Part shown: piece by piece, positions 7,964 through 16,584 of the stretch
Position numbering within the stretch: position 1 is the stretch's first letter
Layout of the letters: the number at the start of each line of letters is the position of its first letter
Assembly: GCF_004000905.1 (NCBI RefSeq)
Contig: NZ_BIMD01000007.1
Coordinates: 97,410-161,409 of the forward strand
Length of the DNA stretch: 64,000 bases
Reading direction: 5' to 3'
Origin: Paenibacillus humicus NBRC 102415
GTDB lineage: Bacteria > Bacillota > Bacilli > Paenibacillales > Paenibacillaceae
Notes under the pieces: model-generated
The model's database searches: none
Seen by the model: only the letters and a program-made list of their open reading frames with translations
Told to the model about the DNA's origin: nothing
Position numbers and translations under genes: made by a program

Positions 7964-8830
7964 ATGACTACGAATATAGAAGCGAAGTTGTCAACGGATC
8001 TTAACGTAATTACAGCCGAAATTAATGCGTATAAGCGCGTTGCAGGCGAAGCGATATTCGAAATAGGGAGGCGGTTAAAGGACGTTAGAGACGCGAAGGT
8101 TGACGCAGATAAAGAAGATGAGCGCGAGTTGGCACGACAGCGCGAGGCGTGCGGCGGATGGATACGGTGGCTGGAAAGTCATGTCGACTTTAAGCGGAGG
8201 CACGCGCATCGGTTAATAACTGTGGTTGAGCAATTTGGTGACGATGTGTCCACGTGGACACATTTGGGGTTGCGGGTTCTTGACGAAATTGCAACGCTCC
8301 CCCCCGAAGAGCGCGAACGTCCGCACAATATCCCGTCATCTGGCGCGACGAAAACGGTAGACGAAATGACAGTCCGCGAGCTACGAGAGGTTAAGGCGGA
8401 ATTAAAGAAGGCGGAAGAGGCGCGTAAGAAAGCGGAAGATGATTACGAAGTCATACGAGACACTTTAGACGCACGTGTCTCCATTCCGCCAGAAGTCGTA
8501 GCCGATCCGGTTATAAGTGACCGCCTGGCGCGATATGAAGCGCGATACGGAGACATCGACGGGGAGGTGACGGAGAGGATTTCGAACCATACGGAGGTTG
8601 ACGGTGCCGCAGCGCACTTTGCCGACGACACACAGTCGTTTCTTATGGAGTATGCGCATCTTACGACGTTTAAGTCGGTGTTCACCGGCATCACAGACGA
8701 AGCATATGACGCATACCGAACGAGTCTGGACGCTCTGAAGACGTTCGTAGACGGAATGGAGCGCGCTATGAGCGAGGCGCCGAAGGGTAAGGTTGTCGTA
8801 ATTGATATAACGGACTATCGCGCAATCTAA
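7964..8830 (+). CDS. DUF3102-like phage protein
   Basis: A 288-residue protein resembling the DUF3102 family found in phages and plasmids. The N-terminal 100 residues match the family pattern: INAYKRVAGEAIFEIGRRLKDV followed by a short helical DNA-binding-like segment FKRRHAHRLITVVEQF. Residues 135-165 form a charged coiled coil. No enzymatic motif is visible. SD AAAGGAGAAG precedes ATG 7964. Its place beside the repeats suggests a role in replication or plasmid-like maintenance; this is inference. Confidence 0.65.
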   Translation: MTTNIEAKLSTDLNVITAEINAYKRVAGEAIFEIGRRLKDVRDAKVDADKEDERELARQREACGGWIRWLESHVDFKRRHAHRLITVVEQFGDDVSTWTHLGLRVLDEIATLPPEERERPHNIPSSGATKTVDEMTVRELREVKAELKKAEEARKKAEDDYEVIRDTLDARVSIPPEVVADPVISDRLARYEARYGDIDGEVTERISNHTEVDGAAAHFADDTQSFLMEYAHLTTFKSVFTGITDEAYDAYRTSLDALKTFVDGMERAMSEAPKGKVVVIDITDYRAI

Positions 8831-8851
8831 AAAACTAAAGGAGTGGTAGAG

Positions 8852-9427
8852 ATGCAGGTCTTATTTCAAGGGGTTAGGACTACTGAGGGTAATTTCGCTA
8901 TCGTTTTCGGAAAAGGCGCTGAGGGACTAGCGTTTGGCGCGCAGTCTTTCTCTGCATTGATTTCAGGGACGGGCGCTCTTAATTGGGCTGACGCAGAGGG
9001 CGTGCAAATCAAAGAGGAGACGTCATCAGAAGAACAGCGCGCTAAGAAGAGAGGGCGCCCAAGATCAAAGAAAGCAGAAGTTATAGAGGAAGAACTTCCT
9101 GCATACGCGGTCGAGTGGGAGAGGTTAAGAGCGGATATTACTCGATTAGTTCGGCAGTTAGGTAATCGAGACTACAAGGATTGCGAAAGAAATATTCGTG
9201 AATCTAGGGCATGGGATGACGCGTACGAAATTCTCCGCCAGAAGACCGGATACGTAGTCGGGTACCCTTCTCACGTGTTTTATAAGAAAGCTAAACACCC
9301 GTCGAAAATTAACACAGTTCTGAAAGCCGGCCGTGGGGACGATCTTTTGAAGTGCCTTGAGGCGGAGATGAAGCCGGCCAAGACTTCAAAACGCTCAGCT
9401 AAGAAGGAGGTAATGACGAATGTCTAA
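8852..9427 (+). CDS. Hypothetical early protein with AT-hook-like motif
   Basis: A 191-residue protein of unknown function. ATG 8852 is chosen because AAAGGAG lies 8 bases upstream; GTG 8843 would sit on the ribosome site itself. Residues around 70-80 read KKRGRPRSKK, an AT-hook-like minor-groove motif, so DNA binding is plausible. The C-terminal half is helical and lysine-rich. It overlaps the next gene by 8 bases. Confidence 0.6.
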   Translation: MQVLFQGVRTTEGNFAIVFGKGAEGLAFGAQSFSALISGTGALNWADAEGVQIKEETSSEEQRAKKRGRPRSKKAEVIEEELPAYAVEWERLRADITRLVRQLGNRDYKDCERNIRESRAWDDAYEILRQKTGYVVGYPSHVFYKKAKHPSKINTVLKAGRGDDLLKCLEAEMKPAKTSKRSAKKEVMTNV

Positions 9428-9833
9428 CGAAACATGCCGCAAAACTACGCTAGTTCCAACGATTCCGCGCGGGGTTGCCGCCGCCATCGAAAACCTGCAC
9501 GTAAGACATGGTTACGCAATTATCGCTGGTCTGGCGCTAATTCAGCCGTCCGATGGCGGAAGCTGTACGTCAGACGTAGCTATTTTGCGTGATTATACGA
9601 AGTCCTCGAAAGAAGCCGCTGAAACGCTGCTGGCCGCGCTGGTCAACGGATACGAAATCGAGAAGACGGCAGAGGAAGCCGCGCATGATCGCATTCGAGC
9701 AGTCTACAGGCGAAAAATTTATAGCACGTTTTTCGCAGATCCAACGAAGTTTTCGCGCGATAAAGGTTTCGCAGAGGGCATCAAATACACGCTGAACGAA
9801 CTCGGCGTAAAAATCGAAGGGGTGAACGCGTAA
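9420..9833 (+). CDS. Hypothetical phage protein
   Basis: A 137-residue protein, not recognised. The C-terminal half contains ALVNGYEIEKTAEE and the tail EGIKYTLNELGVKIEGVNA, a pattern I associate with small uncharacterised proteins of Gram-positive phages. A good SD (AAGGAGG) precedes ATG 9420. It overlaps its neighbours on both sides, consistent with one early operon. Confidence 0.6.
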   Translation: MSNETCRKTTLVPTIPRGVAAAIENLHVRHGYAIIAGLALIQPSDGGSCTSDVAILRDYTKSSKEAAETLLAALVNGYEIEKTAEEAAHDRIRAVYRRKIYSTFFADPTKFSRDKGFAEGIKYTLNELGVKIEGVNA

Positions 9834-10093
9834 TGACGGAACAACAGGCCCGCGCTCTTGCTCGCCAACAAGCGGAAGACCAAGCCCGCCGTCTCAAGCA
9901 GCAACGCGCATATGGCGTAACGGAAGTCTCGATTGATCTCGCCATTCAGGCGATGGAACTGGCGGCCATGCTCGCGGCACAATACGAAAAGGTCGCGAAC
10001 GAGAAGGCGCAGATTTACGCGGCAATGGCGGACGCGACAGACCGCTTGGATCGCGCAGAACGAGCGTTTGAAAGGGCGGTGCGTTACGTATGA
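9833..10093 (+). CDS. Hypothetical coiled-coil protein
   Basis: An 86-residue protein, almost entirely helical, rich in Gln, Arg and Ala. ATG 9833 overlaps the TAA of the preceding gene. No named domain is seen; an accessory or oligomeric early protein is likely. Confidence 0.55.
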   Translation: MTEQQARALARQQAEDQARRLKQQRAYGVTEVSIDLAIQAMELAAMLAAQYEKVANEKAQIYAAMADATDRLDRAERAFERAVRYV

Positions 10094-10428
10094 CGCAAGA
10101 AAAAGCGAAGCAAATCGTATCCATCTCGCCCGACCTGCGCCTGGAACTCGACGACCACAACTATACGCTGAAGCGCCGCCACCTCGTCGACCCTACGCGA
10201 GCTCCCGGTTACAAGGCGCCGGCTGACGGTTCCATTCCGCCAACATCCGAAAAGTGGCTGGACATCGGATACTATCCGGTATCTCCGCGCGGGTTCGTCG
10301 CGGCGGTGCAGGCGGCCGTCCTGCGCGTTGATACGGAGGGCGTCGATACACTGGCGGGACTGGTCGCGGCTTATAAGGCGGAGGCCGAGCGGCTTAGCGC
10401 GCTGATTGAGCGGGAGGTGAGCGTATGA
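10090..10428 (+). CDS. Hypothetical early protein
   Basis: A 112-residue protein whose ATG overlaps the preceding stop (ATGA). The N-terminal half is predicted beta-rich with HNYTLKRRHLVDPTR, and the C-terminal half is helical (TLAGLVAAYKAEAERLSALI). Function not recognised. It is translationally coupled to both neighbours. Confidence 0.55.
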   Translation: MTQEKAKQIVSISPDLRLELDDHNYTLKRRHLVDPTRAPGYKAPADGSIPPTSEKWLDIGYYPVSPRGFVAAVQAAVLRVDTEGVDTLAGLVAAYKAEAERLSALIEREVSV

Positions 10429-10622
10429 ACTGGGAAATGTTCATCGCGACAATTACGTGGGTCGTAACGGTTCTCGCCGTAGGTACCGCGTTGATCGGCT
10501 TCGTAAACTGGATCGGAGACGAAGGTAGTGCTTCGCGTAAAGGATTCGTAACCATGACCGTAGCCGTGCCAATCGCCGCGCTGTGCGTCGCGACTATCGC
10601 CGGAATGGGGTGGGGCGGATGA
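10425..10622 (+). CDS. Small membrane protein
   Basis: A 65-residue protein with two hydrophobic segments (about 5-25 and 42-62) joined by a short charged loop; probably a two-helix inner-membrane protein. It overlaps the genes on either side by 4 bases. Function unknown. Confidence 0.55.
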   Translation: MNWEMFIATITWVVTVLAVGTALIGFVNWIGDEGSASRKGFVTMTVAVPIAALCVATIAGMGWGG

Positions 10623-10930
10623 AGAAACGAAAATACCCGGTCACAGCGCCAAGCGGGCGCCAATACGAGGTCACGGTCAAACGGAATTACGCCGTCCTCG
10701 GAGCGTACAGTCTCGACTTCGAAGTCGCCCGTTTTGAGGAGCGAAAGTCCTTCCGGCGAATGAAAAGCGTTCGTATTATCGAAGAGTCCACGCGTTACTG
10801 GGAGCGTGCGGTTATAGACGTAGTTGAAACGGCAAAGGCGCTTGTAGAACGTGTCGATGAGCGGCTAGATGCGGACGCTCGTCGCAATGAATCGTTCGAC
10901 GCGTTCGACCGTTGGGACGGCGTTATATGA
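10619..10930 (+). CDS. Hypothetical early protein
   Basis: A 103-residue basic protein. ATG 10619 overlaps the upstream TGA; an earlier ATG (10583) in the same frame lies inside the previous gene and is less likely. No known motif. Charged helices at the C-terminus. Confidence 0.55.
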   Translation: MKKRKYPVTAPSGRQYEVTVKRNYAVLGAYSLDFEVARFEERKSFRRMKSVRIIEESTRYWERAVIDVVETAKALVERVDERLDADARRNESFDAFDRWDGVI

Positions 10931-11118
10931 CGCTAGTAACCGCCATCCACGCCGCCAGCCGCGGCCATGCGATCATCTCCGCTATCACCGACCGCCGGAT
11001 CACGCCGGACATGCTCGCGCCAATTACGCTGATGGGACCGGCTGCCGCAGCGCATCGATCCGTTGAGATGACGAAAGCCGAGCGCGAAGGAGAGTGGGAA
11101 ATCTGCATTACGTCCTAA
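10927..11118 (+). CDS. Hypothetical small protein
   Basis: A 63-residue protein, not recognised, starting at an ATGA overlap with the preceding gene and ending inside the start of the next one. The coupling supports a real gene, but there is no domain evidence. Confidence 0.45.
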   Translation: MTLVTAIHAASRGHAIISAITDRRITPDMLAPITLMGPAAAAHRSVEMTKAEREGEWEICITS

Positions 11119-11348
11119 TCGTAGTCCAGACGCGAGAAAAGGCGGACGCTCTCAACGCCACCCTACCGCTAGCAAGCGATGTCCTGAAGATTCAGGCGGT
11201 CTTCTACGGGCAAGCGATCTGCGGACTCCACCACCGTGGACAGCGGCCGAACATCATCGTCGAGCATTACACGGACATATTCGCTGGTGGCGGCTGGAGG
11301 AACGAAGTTCTGCTCGCAAATGCCGCTCATGATGCGGTGTGGGTATGA
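11094..11348 (+). CDS. Hypothetical small protein
   Basis: An 84-residue protein starting with GTG behind GAAGGAGAG. It alternates beta strands and helices (LHYVLIVVQTREKADALNATLP), suggesting a small alpha/beta fold. No family assigned. Confidence 0.5.
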   Translation: MGNLHYVLIVVQTREKADALNATLPLASDVLKIQAVFYGQAICGLHHRGQRPNIIVEHYTDIFAGGGWRNEVLLANAAHDAVWV

Positions 11349-11509
11349 AACGATCCCCGCGCTATGACTACGTTCGCCGTCCGTGCTTCGACCGCCTGAG
11401 CAAGCGGAGCCGTCGCAAACTGCACAAGACGTTCCGGGCGTATGAGAAGCGCGTCGTCCGCCTGAATGACGAATTTGAACCGATGCCTCGGCGGAGCAGT
11501 TGGGGCTAA
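11345..11509 (+). CDS. Small basic protein
   Basis: A 54-residue Arg/Lys-rich protein. Its ATG overlaps the preceding TGA (ATGA), which supports translation. Net charge is strongly positive, so nucleic-acid binding is conceivable. No family assigned. Confidence 0.45.
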   Translation: MKRSPRYDYVRRPCFDRLSKRSRRKLHKTFRAYEKRVVRLNDEFEPMPRRSSWG

Positions 11510-11530
11510 TAATGAGAGGAGACTGAAACT

Positions 11531-11803
11531 ATGAGCAAGCAAGCTATTTTGGACGTATTGAACAGCCTACCAGTTATCGACCAACAAGGAGGAGACGACG
11601 CATATATACTGGTTCAAAACACCCAAGAAGTACGCGAACGGTTGGCGGCTGCAGGTGACGTCTCAGCATCGCTTGACCCTCACACTCTTGGGCGATACGG
11701 CGACGAAGAGGAATTCTGTATTCTTGCGTACGCCTTCGGTGAAGAGTACGCCAACGATTACCGAGGTGGAATTCTGATATGGGACGAGGAGGGCGCGCAA
11801 TGA
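11531..11803 (+). CDS. Hypothetical acidic protein
   Basis: A 90-residue acidic protein behind GAGGAG. Sequence is compact and globular-looking (ILDVLNSLPVIDQQ; EEFCILAYAFGEEY). Function not recognised. It ends in an ATGA overlap with the next gene. Confidence 0.5.
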   Translation: MSKQAILDVLNSLPVIDQQGGDDAYILVQNTQEVRERLAAAGDVSASLDPHTLGRYGDEEEFCILAYAFGEEYANDYRGGILIWDEEGAQ

Positions 11804-11979
11804 CCAAACGTGACTTAATCGAAGACGTAGTATACCTCGCGGTTGTGTGGGCGCTTATCCTAGCGATTCCGGCCGCGTTCCTACTGACGGCGTATACCGG
11901 TAATCCGCGGTGGCTTCTCGGCGCGATCGTAAGTGGTACGTTATTACAATTCGGACCGGGAAGTCCGGAAGGGGCGTAG
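11800..11979 (+). CDS. Small membrane protein
   Basis: A 59-residue protein whose residues 9-31 and about 38-52 are hydrophobic, giving one or two membrane helices. ATG 11800 overlaps the preceding stop. Function unknown. Confidence 0.5.
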   Translation: MTKRDLIEDVVYLAVVWALILAIPAAFLLTAYTGNPRWLLGAIVSGTLLQFGPGSPEGA

Positions 11980-11981
11980 TT

Positions 11982-12365
11982 ATGACCAAGCGTAATTTTG
12001 CCGCCGATCGGGCGGTCTGTGACGCTGCGACGCCTGGTCCGTTTGCCTACATCCGTCAGTACAACGGTATACATTCAGTTAAGGGGCCGCAGGGCGTAAC
12101 AATCGCATCTTGCGGTGCCAATAGCATCTACTCGTCCGGAGGATCATACCGAATCGAGTCGAGTGAAGCAGAGGCTAATGCAGTATTCATCGCCGAAGCC
12201 CGCACCGGCTGGCCCGCGGCATTAGACGAGATCGCGCGGTTGAGGGCGGCGCTGGAATGGTACGCAAATGCGGAGAATTATCCCGTGACAGTGGGGGCGT
12301 ACCGAACATACGCGAGTAGTATGGAAAGGGACGAAGGACAACGTGCAAGGGAGGCGCTGCGATGA
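11982..12365 (+). CDS. Phage accessory protein (Ea22-like pattern)
   Basis: A 127-residue protein with DAATPGPF near residue 13 and EAEANAVFIAEARTGWPAALDEIARLRAAL near residue 65. The pairing of a TPGPW-like motif with a NAxFIAxAR...L..EI..LR helix is typical of small uncharacterised phage proteins of the Ead/Ea22 kind. No enzymatic function is known to me. It precedes a 58-residue zinc-finger-like gene with a 4-base overlap. Confidence 0.55.
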   Translation: MTKRNFAADRAVCDAATPGPFAYIRQYNGIHSVKGPQGVTIASCGANSIYSSGGSYRIESSEAEANAVFIAEARTGWPAALDEIARLRAALEWYANAENYPVTVGAYRTYASSMERDEGQRAREALR

Positions 12366-12538
12366 ATACGGTGATTCTTGCGGACAGCCCACGCCCATGT
12401 ATTGAATGCGGAACCGCGACTAGGTTTGTAGATATCCTGAGCGAGCAATCGGTCTGCGGAGATGTCTGCCGGACAGCGCTTCATGCGTGGATTGACGCGA
12501 AGACTGAGCGGATGATGGAAGGGGATACGTTAGAATGA
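12362..12538 (+). CDS. Small zinc-finger-like protein
   Basis: A 58-residue protein with CIECG (residues 14-18) and, after about 20 residues, CGDVC, a plausible four-Cys zinc site. It overlaps the genes on both sides (ATGA). Function unknown. Confidence 0.5.
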   Translation: MNTVILADSPRPCIECGTATRFVDILSEQSVCGDVCRTALHAWIDAKTERMMEGDTLE

Positions 12539-12984
12539 GCCGGGTACTTGACGCCTGCTGTGGAAGCCGGATGTTCTGGTTCGACCGCGAACACGATGAC
12601 GTCGACTTCATGGATATCCGGAAGATTGAGACGCGATTATCCGACGGACGCGTACTTTCGGTAGACCCCGATATTTTAGCTGACTTCCGAGACATGCCGT
12701 TCGATGACGAGTCGTACAATCTGGTCGTATTCGATCCGCCGCACTTACTCCGCGCAGGCGATAAATCGTGGCTTGCGCTCAAATACGGCAAGCTCGGCGA
12801 AGACTGGCGCGAAGATATTGCGAAGGGGTTTCGCGAATGTATGCGCGTATTAAAGCCGAATGGAGTCCTTGTATTCAAGTGGAACGAGGATCCGAACGAA
12901 AGCTCGCCGAAATTCTGCGAGTTACTGAGTTCCGCCCGCTTTTCGGTAACAAGCGCGACAAGACGCATTGGCTCGTATTTATGA
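12535..12984 (+). pseudogene. SAM-dependent methyltransferase, frameshifted near its 3' end
   Basis: The 149-codon frame opens like a class I methyltransferase: DACCGSRMFWF at the SAM site, FDPPH near residue 65, then RVLKPNGVLVFKWNE. Phage relatives normally end with a segment ...FRPLFGN..........H.LVFMK. That segment is present here but in another frame (12913 to 13001), ending in an ATGA overlap with the next gene, while the annotated frame stops at 12984. A one-base change near 12890-12915 would explain both. It may be a true mutation, programmed frameshifting or a sequence error. Confidence 0.6.
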
Positions 12985-12997
12985 AGGAGGACGACGA

Positions 12998-13285
12998 ATG
13001 AGAGCGAATAGTCGAGCGGAATATCTATTTATCCGAGCCAGTTGCGAAGCCGTCGCACCTGAACGCTATCCCGCGCCAGAATACCGCACCCTATCCACCG
13101 GCGTCCGCAGCCTGACGGAGTACGCTGAATCGCGCTCAGATTACGAGGCGGCCAAGACTGCATATCGACAAGGCATGGCGGCGGCCTACGGTGATATGGC
13201 GCGCAAGCTCGATGCGGCGTGGAGTGGGCGCGATTATATGACGAAGGAGGGAGCGGATGGCACGCGCAACGAAACCGAAGATTGA
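12998..13285 (+). CDS. Hypothetical early protein
   Basis: A 95-residue protein, ATG 12998 behind GAAGGAGG and overlapping the end of the restored methyltransferase frame. Helical and Tyr/Ala-rich; no family recognised. It overlaps the next gene by 29 bases. Confidence 0.5.
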   Translation: MRANSRAEYLFIRASCEAVAPERYPAPEYRTLSTGVRSLTEYAESRSDYEAAKTAYRQGMAAAYGDMARKLDAAWSGRDYMTKEGADGTRNETED

Positions 13286-13649
13286 CCGTAAGGCATGGCG
13301 CGACCTACCGTATGAGCACTGGAATGTCGCGACAATTCACGCTTATTTTATCGACCAAACGCACGAACTCTATGGAATGGATTACGCGCCAATGCGAAAC
13401 TGGAAATTTGAACAGGCGCTAATCAAGCGCGCATTAACGGATCATGGCGCCGAGTTGCTTCATCGCGCTTTTGACGAGTGTTTCCGCGTCTACCGGCCGA
13501 CTCCGCAATTTCCGATATTGACGGCGGGCTTCTGCGTTGCGTACCGGTTGAACACCGTGATCCCCGCGCTCAAGGCGTCCGACGCGATTATGGCCGAGGT
13601 GGCGCGGCCTGAACGGATGACGGCGGGTGAGCTGCGCGATTGGTTTTGA
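13257..13649 (+). CDS. Hypothetical early protein upstream of helicase loader
   Basis: A 130-residue protein. ATG 13257 follows AAGGAGGGAG. The pattern RALTDHGAELLHRAFDECFRVYRPTPQFPILTAGFCVAYR is well folded and helical, but I cannot name the family. Its position just before the helicase loader suggests a replication accessory role; inference only. Confidence 0.55.
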   Translation: MARATKPKIDRKAWRDLPYEHWNVATIHAYFIDQTHELYGMDYAPMRNWKFEQALIKRALTDHGAELLHRAFDECFRVYRPTPQFPILTAGFCVAYRLNTVIPALKASDAIMAEVARPERMTAGELRDWF

Positions 13650-13662
13650 ATACCGTGCGATA

Positions 13663-13692
13663 TTGGCACATAAACGTTTCAGAACGTGCCAA
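13663..13692. promoter_or_regulatory. Inverted repeat ahead of the helicase loader
   Basis: TTGGCAC (13663-13669) and GTGCCAA (13686-13692) form a perfect 7-base inverted repeat 16 bases apart in the 99-base gap before the loader gene. A related TTGGCATG lies at 13721. A likely operator; no clear SigA promoter accompanies it. Confidence 0.4.
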
Positions 13693-13748
13693 GTTGTCAC
13701 ATCGCGAGACAGACGTAGGGTTGGCATGTTACATTCGCATTAACGGAG

Positions 13749-14528
13749 GTGAACGAAATAACCAACGCGAAAAATTGCGTACTCGCCGGAATCTGCACGC
13801 TGGCGGACGGCCCGAAATGCACCCGGCTGTGCGCGCCATATATCGGTATGCACGGCGCAGATGGGCGAGGCGGACGCAACGGAACGGCGGATCTACCACA
13901 AGAGTACCGCTTAGTAACGCTTGATAACGCAGCTCCTGCGAAAGATCAAGCGGAGGCTTACGAAATAATACGAAGGTACGTCGCGTCATTCAAACGGCAA
14001 TTTGAAGACGGCGGCGAACGCTTGAAATCGTTGTACCTCGTATCCATCTCGCCCGGCACCGGAAAGACAACGACGGCTGCCGCGATTCTTAACGAATGGC
14101 TGCGCGTATCGTTCGTGGGGGCTCTCGGACGCAACAGGCAAGCGCCCGACCTTCTCGCGTACTTTCTCGACGTTAACGCGTGGCAGACGGACTATAACGC
14201 GTTTAACCGCGCGCGGGTTCCGGACTCGATCGCAGGGCCGGCGGCCGAACGATACTATCGCGCGTTTAAAGCCGTGCAAGAGGCGCCGTTTGCGGTCCTG
14301 GACGATATAGGGGTACGCGACGTAACGGACGGATTTCGCGGCGATCTACACGCGGTAATCAACGCGCGGGTGACGAATGCACTGCCGACCGTGTATACGA
14401 GTAACGTTCCCATCGAGGAACTAGCGCGCGTCTTTAACGACCGGAGGCTGCCGGACCGAATTCGTGATCAATGCGCGGTGATTAAGTTTGAGGGCGGAAG
14501 CAAGCGCGGAATACGAAAAACGGAGTAA
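13749..14528 (+). CDS. DnaC/DnaI-like helicase loader ATPase
   Basis: A 259-residue AAA+ ATPase that should load the phage DnaB-type helicase encoded next. An N-terminal Cys cluster (NCVLAGICTLADGPKCTRLC) is followed by Walker A SPGTGKTT (Lys near residue 106) and Walker B FAVLDDIG, with sensor-like YTSN further on. The start is odd: GTG 13749 overlaps the only ribosome site (GGAGG 13745-13749), whereas ATA 13758 stands 8 bases after it. The true start may be the rare codon ATA. Confidence 0.85.
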   Translation: MNEITNAKNCVLAGICTLADGPKCTRLCAPYIGMHGADGRGGRNGTADLPQEYRLVTLDNAAPAKDQAEAYEIIRRYVASFKRQFEDGGERLKSLYLVSISPGTGKTTTAAAILNEWLRVSFVGALGRNRQAPDLLAYFLDVNAWQTDYNAFNRARVPDSIAGPAAERYYRAFKAVQEAPFAVLDDIGVRDVTDGFRGDLHAVINARVTNALPTVYTSNVPIEELARVFNDRRLPDRIRDQCAVIKFEGGSKRGIRKTE

Positions 14529-14670
14529 AACAGCGCTAGCGTGTAAAATTTGGAGTTTTCTCTCTCAGGGGAATTTTTAAGAAAAATCGACGAAAACAAA
14601 CGAATATAACCAGATTTAAGACTTTATGATACGTACTGTCGCGCTGTATAATCGGAGGTGAGGGGAAGAA

Positions 14671-16020
14671 ATGCCCAACTATGACAGTCAATTGCTTTCG
14701 AAAATTTGCGACGAGAACGACGCCAAGGCGCTGACTCGTTACGGACTGGAGCGCGAAGACTTCGCATCAGAAACGGCCAAGCGCGCCTATGACGCCATCC
14801 GTACTTATGCGGAATCGAACGGGGGCCAAGCGCCGTCATACGCGACTCTCGTAGCGGAGGTAGACGGCTTCAATTACGTGCCGGCCGTAACGGATTCGTA
14901 CGAGTTCTTGGCGCGTAAGATCAAGGATTACTCCGGAAAAGCGCAAGTCGCGCGATTCTTTAACGAAGAACTGCCGGAGTTGTTCGAATCGGGTACCGCC
15001 GATTCCGTTATTGACGCTGTACATGACCGGCTCGTTCGTATTAAAATGGGAACAAGCGTTCGTTCCGTTCCCGGTCGTACACTCGACGAAATCGCGCAGG
15101 ACTTCCGCGCCGAATACGATCGACGTAAAGCCGGCGAATCCTTCCGGCTGTGGAAGACGCCGTTTCCGACGCTCAACGCGGAGATTGGCGGCCTGTACGC
15201 GGGCGATATCTACGGCATCATGGCGGAAAGCGGCCGCGGCAAAACGTACCTAGCCGAAGTCATCGTCGACGAACTCCTGCGCCAAGGTGCGAACGTGCTC
15301 GTTAAGTCGTACGAGGTCAAGGCGTATCCTTGGGTGGCGCGGCTGCTCAGCGTCATTACGGCGAGGGAAGGCGCGCTAGAAATCGACGATATCGCGGATA
15401 AGGTCGGACTGCCGAATAAGGCGATGCTCTCCGGAAGTTTGGAAGGCGACGTCGAAGCGTACTTTTTCGAAATCTGTAGCGCGCTCAGCTCGTACTATCC
15501 CGGTCAACTCTACCTGCAGGCGAAGTCGGACGCCGGCCTGACCCGATCCCTTGACGCGCTGGAGCGCGAGCTGGCCGCCAATCCATCGCTCGACTGCGTA
15601 GTCATTGACGCGTTCTATAATCTCGAAGATACGTACGGTCGGAACGCGAATAAGACGGCGGGTGGAGCTGCGGAACAGGCTGCGCGGCGACTCGAACGGA
15701 TTATCGGCGAGAATGACGTGGTCGGCATCTATACGGTGCAGGCGGCGACCGAGCGCCAGGAAACGGACGAGGATACGGGGAGGCGCGAGCTCAAGTTGCC
15801 GGACCGCGATCGGATGAAGACGACTAAGGCGCTGCTCGAAATCACAACGAACCTTTTCGCGTTTGATGCGGTTAACGGGCTCGGCCGGATTGGCGTCGAG
15901 AAGGGGCGGAATGGCGGCGAGGGGTTTACGCTAGACTTGGTCGCGCTGATGGATTACGGGGTCCTGCGGGAGATGCCGGCGGGGGCGGAGGTGGCGAGTC
16001 AGTTCGTTGGAAACTTCTGA
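14671..16020 (+). CDS. DnaB-like replicative helicase
   Basis: A 449-residue RecA-fold helicase. Residues 1-110 match the DnaB N-terminal helical domain; Walker A is GIMAESGRGKTY (Lys191), Walker B lies in LDCVVIDAFYNLEDTYG, and a C-terminal loop DRDRMKTTKALLEITTNLF follows. It should unwind DNA at the phage fork with the loader encoded upstream and the primase downstream. ATG 14671 follows GGAGGTGAGGGGA. A TATAAT at 14647 is too close to that site to serve as a promoter. Confidence 0.88.
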   Translation: MPNYDSQLLSKICDENDAKALTRYGLEREDFASETAKRAYDAIRTYAESNGGQAPSYATLVAEVDGFNYVPAVTDSYEFLARKIKDYSGKAQVARFFNEELPELFESGTADSVIDAVHDRLVRIKMGTSVRSVPGRTLDEIAQDFRAEYDRRKAGESFRLWKTPFPTLNAEIGGLYAGDIYGIMAESGRGKTYLAEVIVDELLRQGANVLVKSYEVKAYPWVARLLSVITAREGALEIDDIADKVGLPNKAMLSGSLEGDVEAYFFEICSALSSYYPGQLYLQAKSDAGLTRSLDALERELAANPSLDCVVIDAFYNLEDTYGRNANKTAGGAAEQAARRLERIIGENDVVGIYTVQAATERQETDEDTGRRELKLPDRDRMKTTKALLEITTNLFAFDAVNGLGRIGVEKGRNGGEGFTLDLVALMDYGVLREMPAGAEVASQFVGNF

Positions 16021-16042
16021 TTTTCCTCTTAAGATAATTTTC

Positions 16043-16081
16043 TTTACAAACGATAATTGGTAATGTATAGTAGGATTATCG
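16043..16081 (+). promoter_or_regulatory. SigA promoter with flanking inverted repeat
   Basis: TTTACA (16043-16048), 17-base spacer, TATAGT (16066-16071). CGATAAT (16051-16057) and ATTATCG (16075-16081) flank the -10 and form a perfect inverted repeat, a probable operator for the XRE protein encoded immediately downstream. It would drive XRE, primase and the agr-like genes as one transcript. Confidence 0.75.
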
Positions 16082-16116
16082 TAGTAAGAGAATCTTATTT
16101 CGGAGTGAAAAAAATC

Positions 16117-16584
16117 ATGAACCAACTAGGCGAGTTTGTTAGGCGTAAACGTAAAGAAATGGGACTTTCACTGCTCGAACTGTCTTCTAGAATGGAGATA
16201 AGCGTATCCCAACTCAGTAAAATAGAACGCGGTGATAGCGCTCCTAGAAAAGAAACAATAGAAAAAATAGCTGAAGCGTTGGATACAAAACCGGACGACA
16301 TTCGAATGCTGGCTGGACTCATGCCAAAAGAGGAAGTAATTTTTACCAAAGAGCAGTACTCAGAAGCGATGAAATTGGTTCGGAAACGCCTTAAAAAGAG
16401 AGACGAATTTAGAGAACTCATGTTTTCTTTTCTTTTGAAGGATGACGACCTTTCAGAGGACGAAGCAGTTTTAGTCGCCGAAGAGCTCGCCGCATTTTAT
16501 GATGTTAGGACAAGTTCAATTACCAACAAGGCTACGAGAGGAGCCATGGATATTGCGCTCTCTATCGATCCAAATCCGCGATGA
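16117..16584 (+). CDS. XRE-family transcription regulator
   Basis: A 155-residue regulator. An XRE helix-turn-helix covers residues 5-60 (MGLSLLELSSRMEISVSQLSKIERGDSAP); the C-terminal 80 residues are helical and acidic, probably for dimerisation. ATG 16117 is preferred over upstream starts because GGAG precedes it. The inverted repeat over its own promoter suggests autoregulation. Base composition here is AT-richer than the neighbours, which hints at separate acquisition. It overlaps the primase gene by 32 bases. Confidence 0.85.
   Translation: MNQLGEFVRRKRKEMGLSLLELSSRMEISVSQLSKIERGDSAPRKETIEKIAEALDTKPDDIRMLAGLMPKEEVIFTKEQYSEAMKLVRKRLKKRDEFRELMFSFLLKDDDLSEDEAVLVAEELAAFYDVRTSSITNKATRGAMDIALSIDPNPR

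Noticed and set aside
14647..14652. TATAAT before the helicase gene
   Set aside because: The ribosome site starts two bases later, so a transcript from it would lack a usable leader; no -35 matches.
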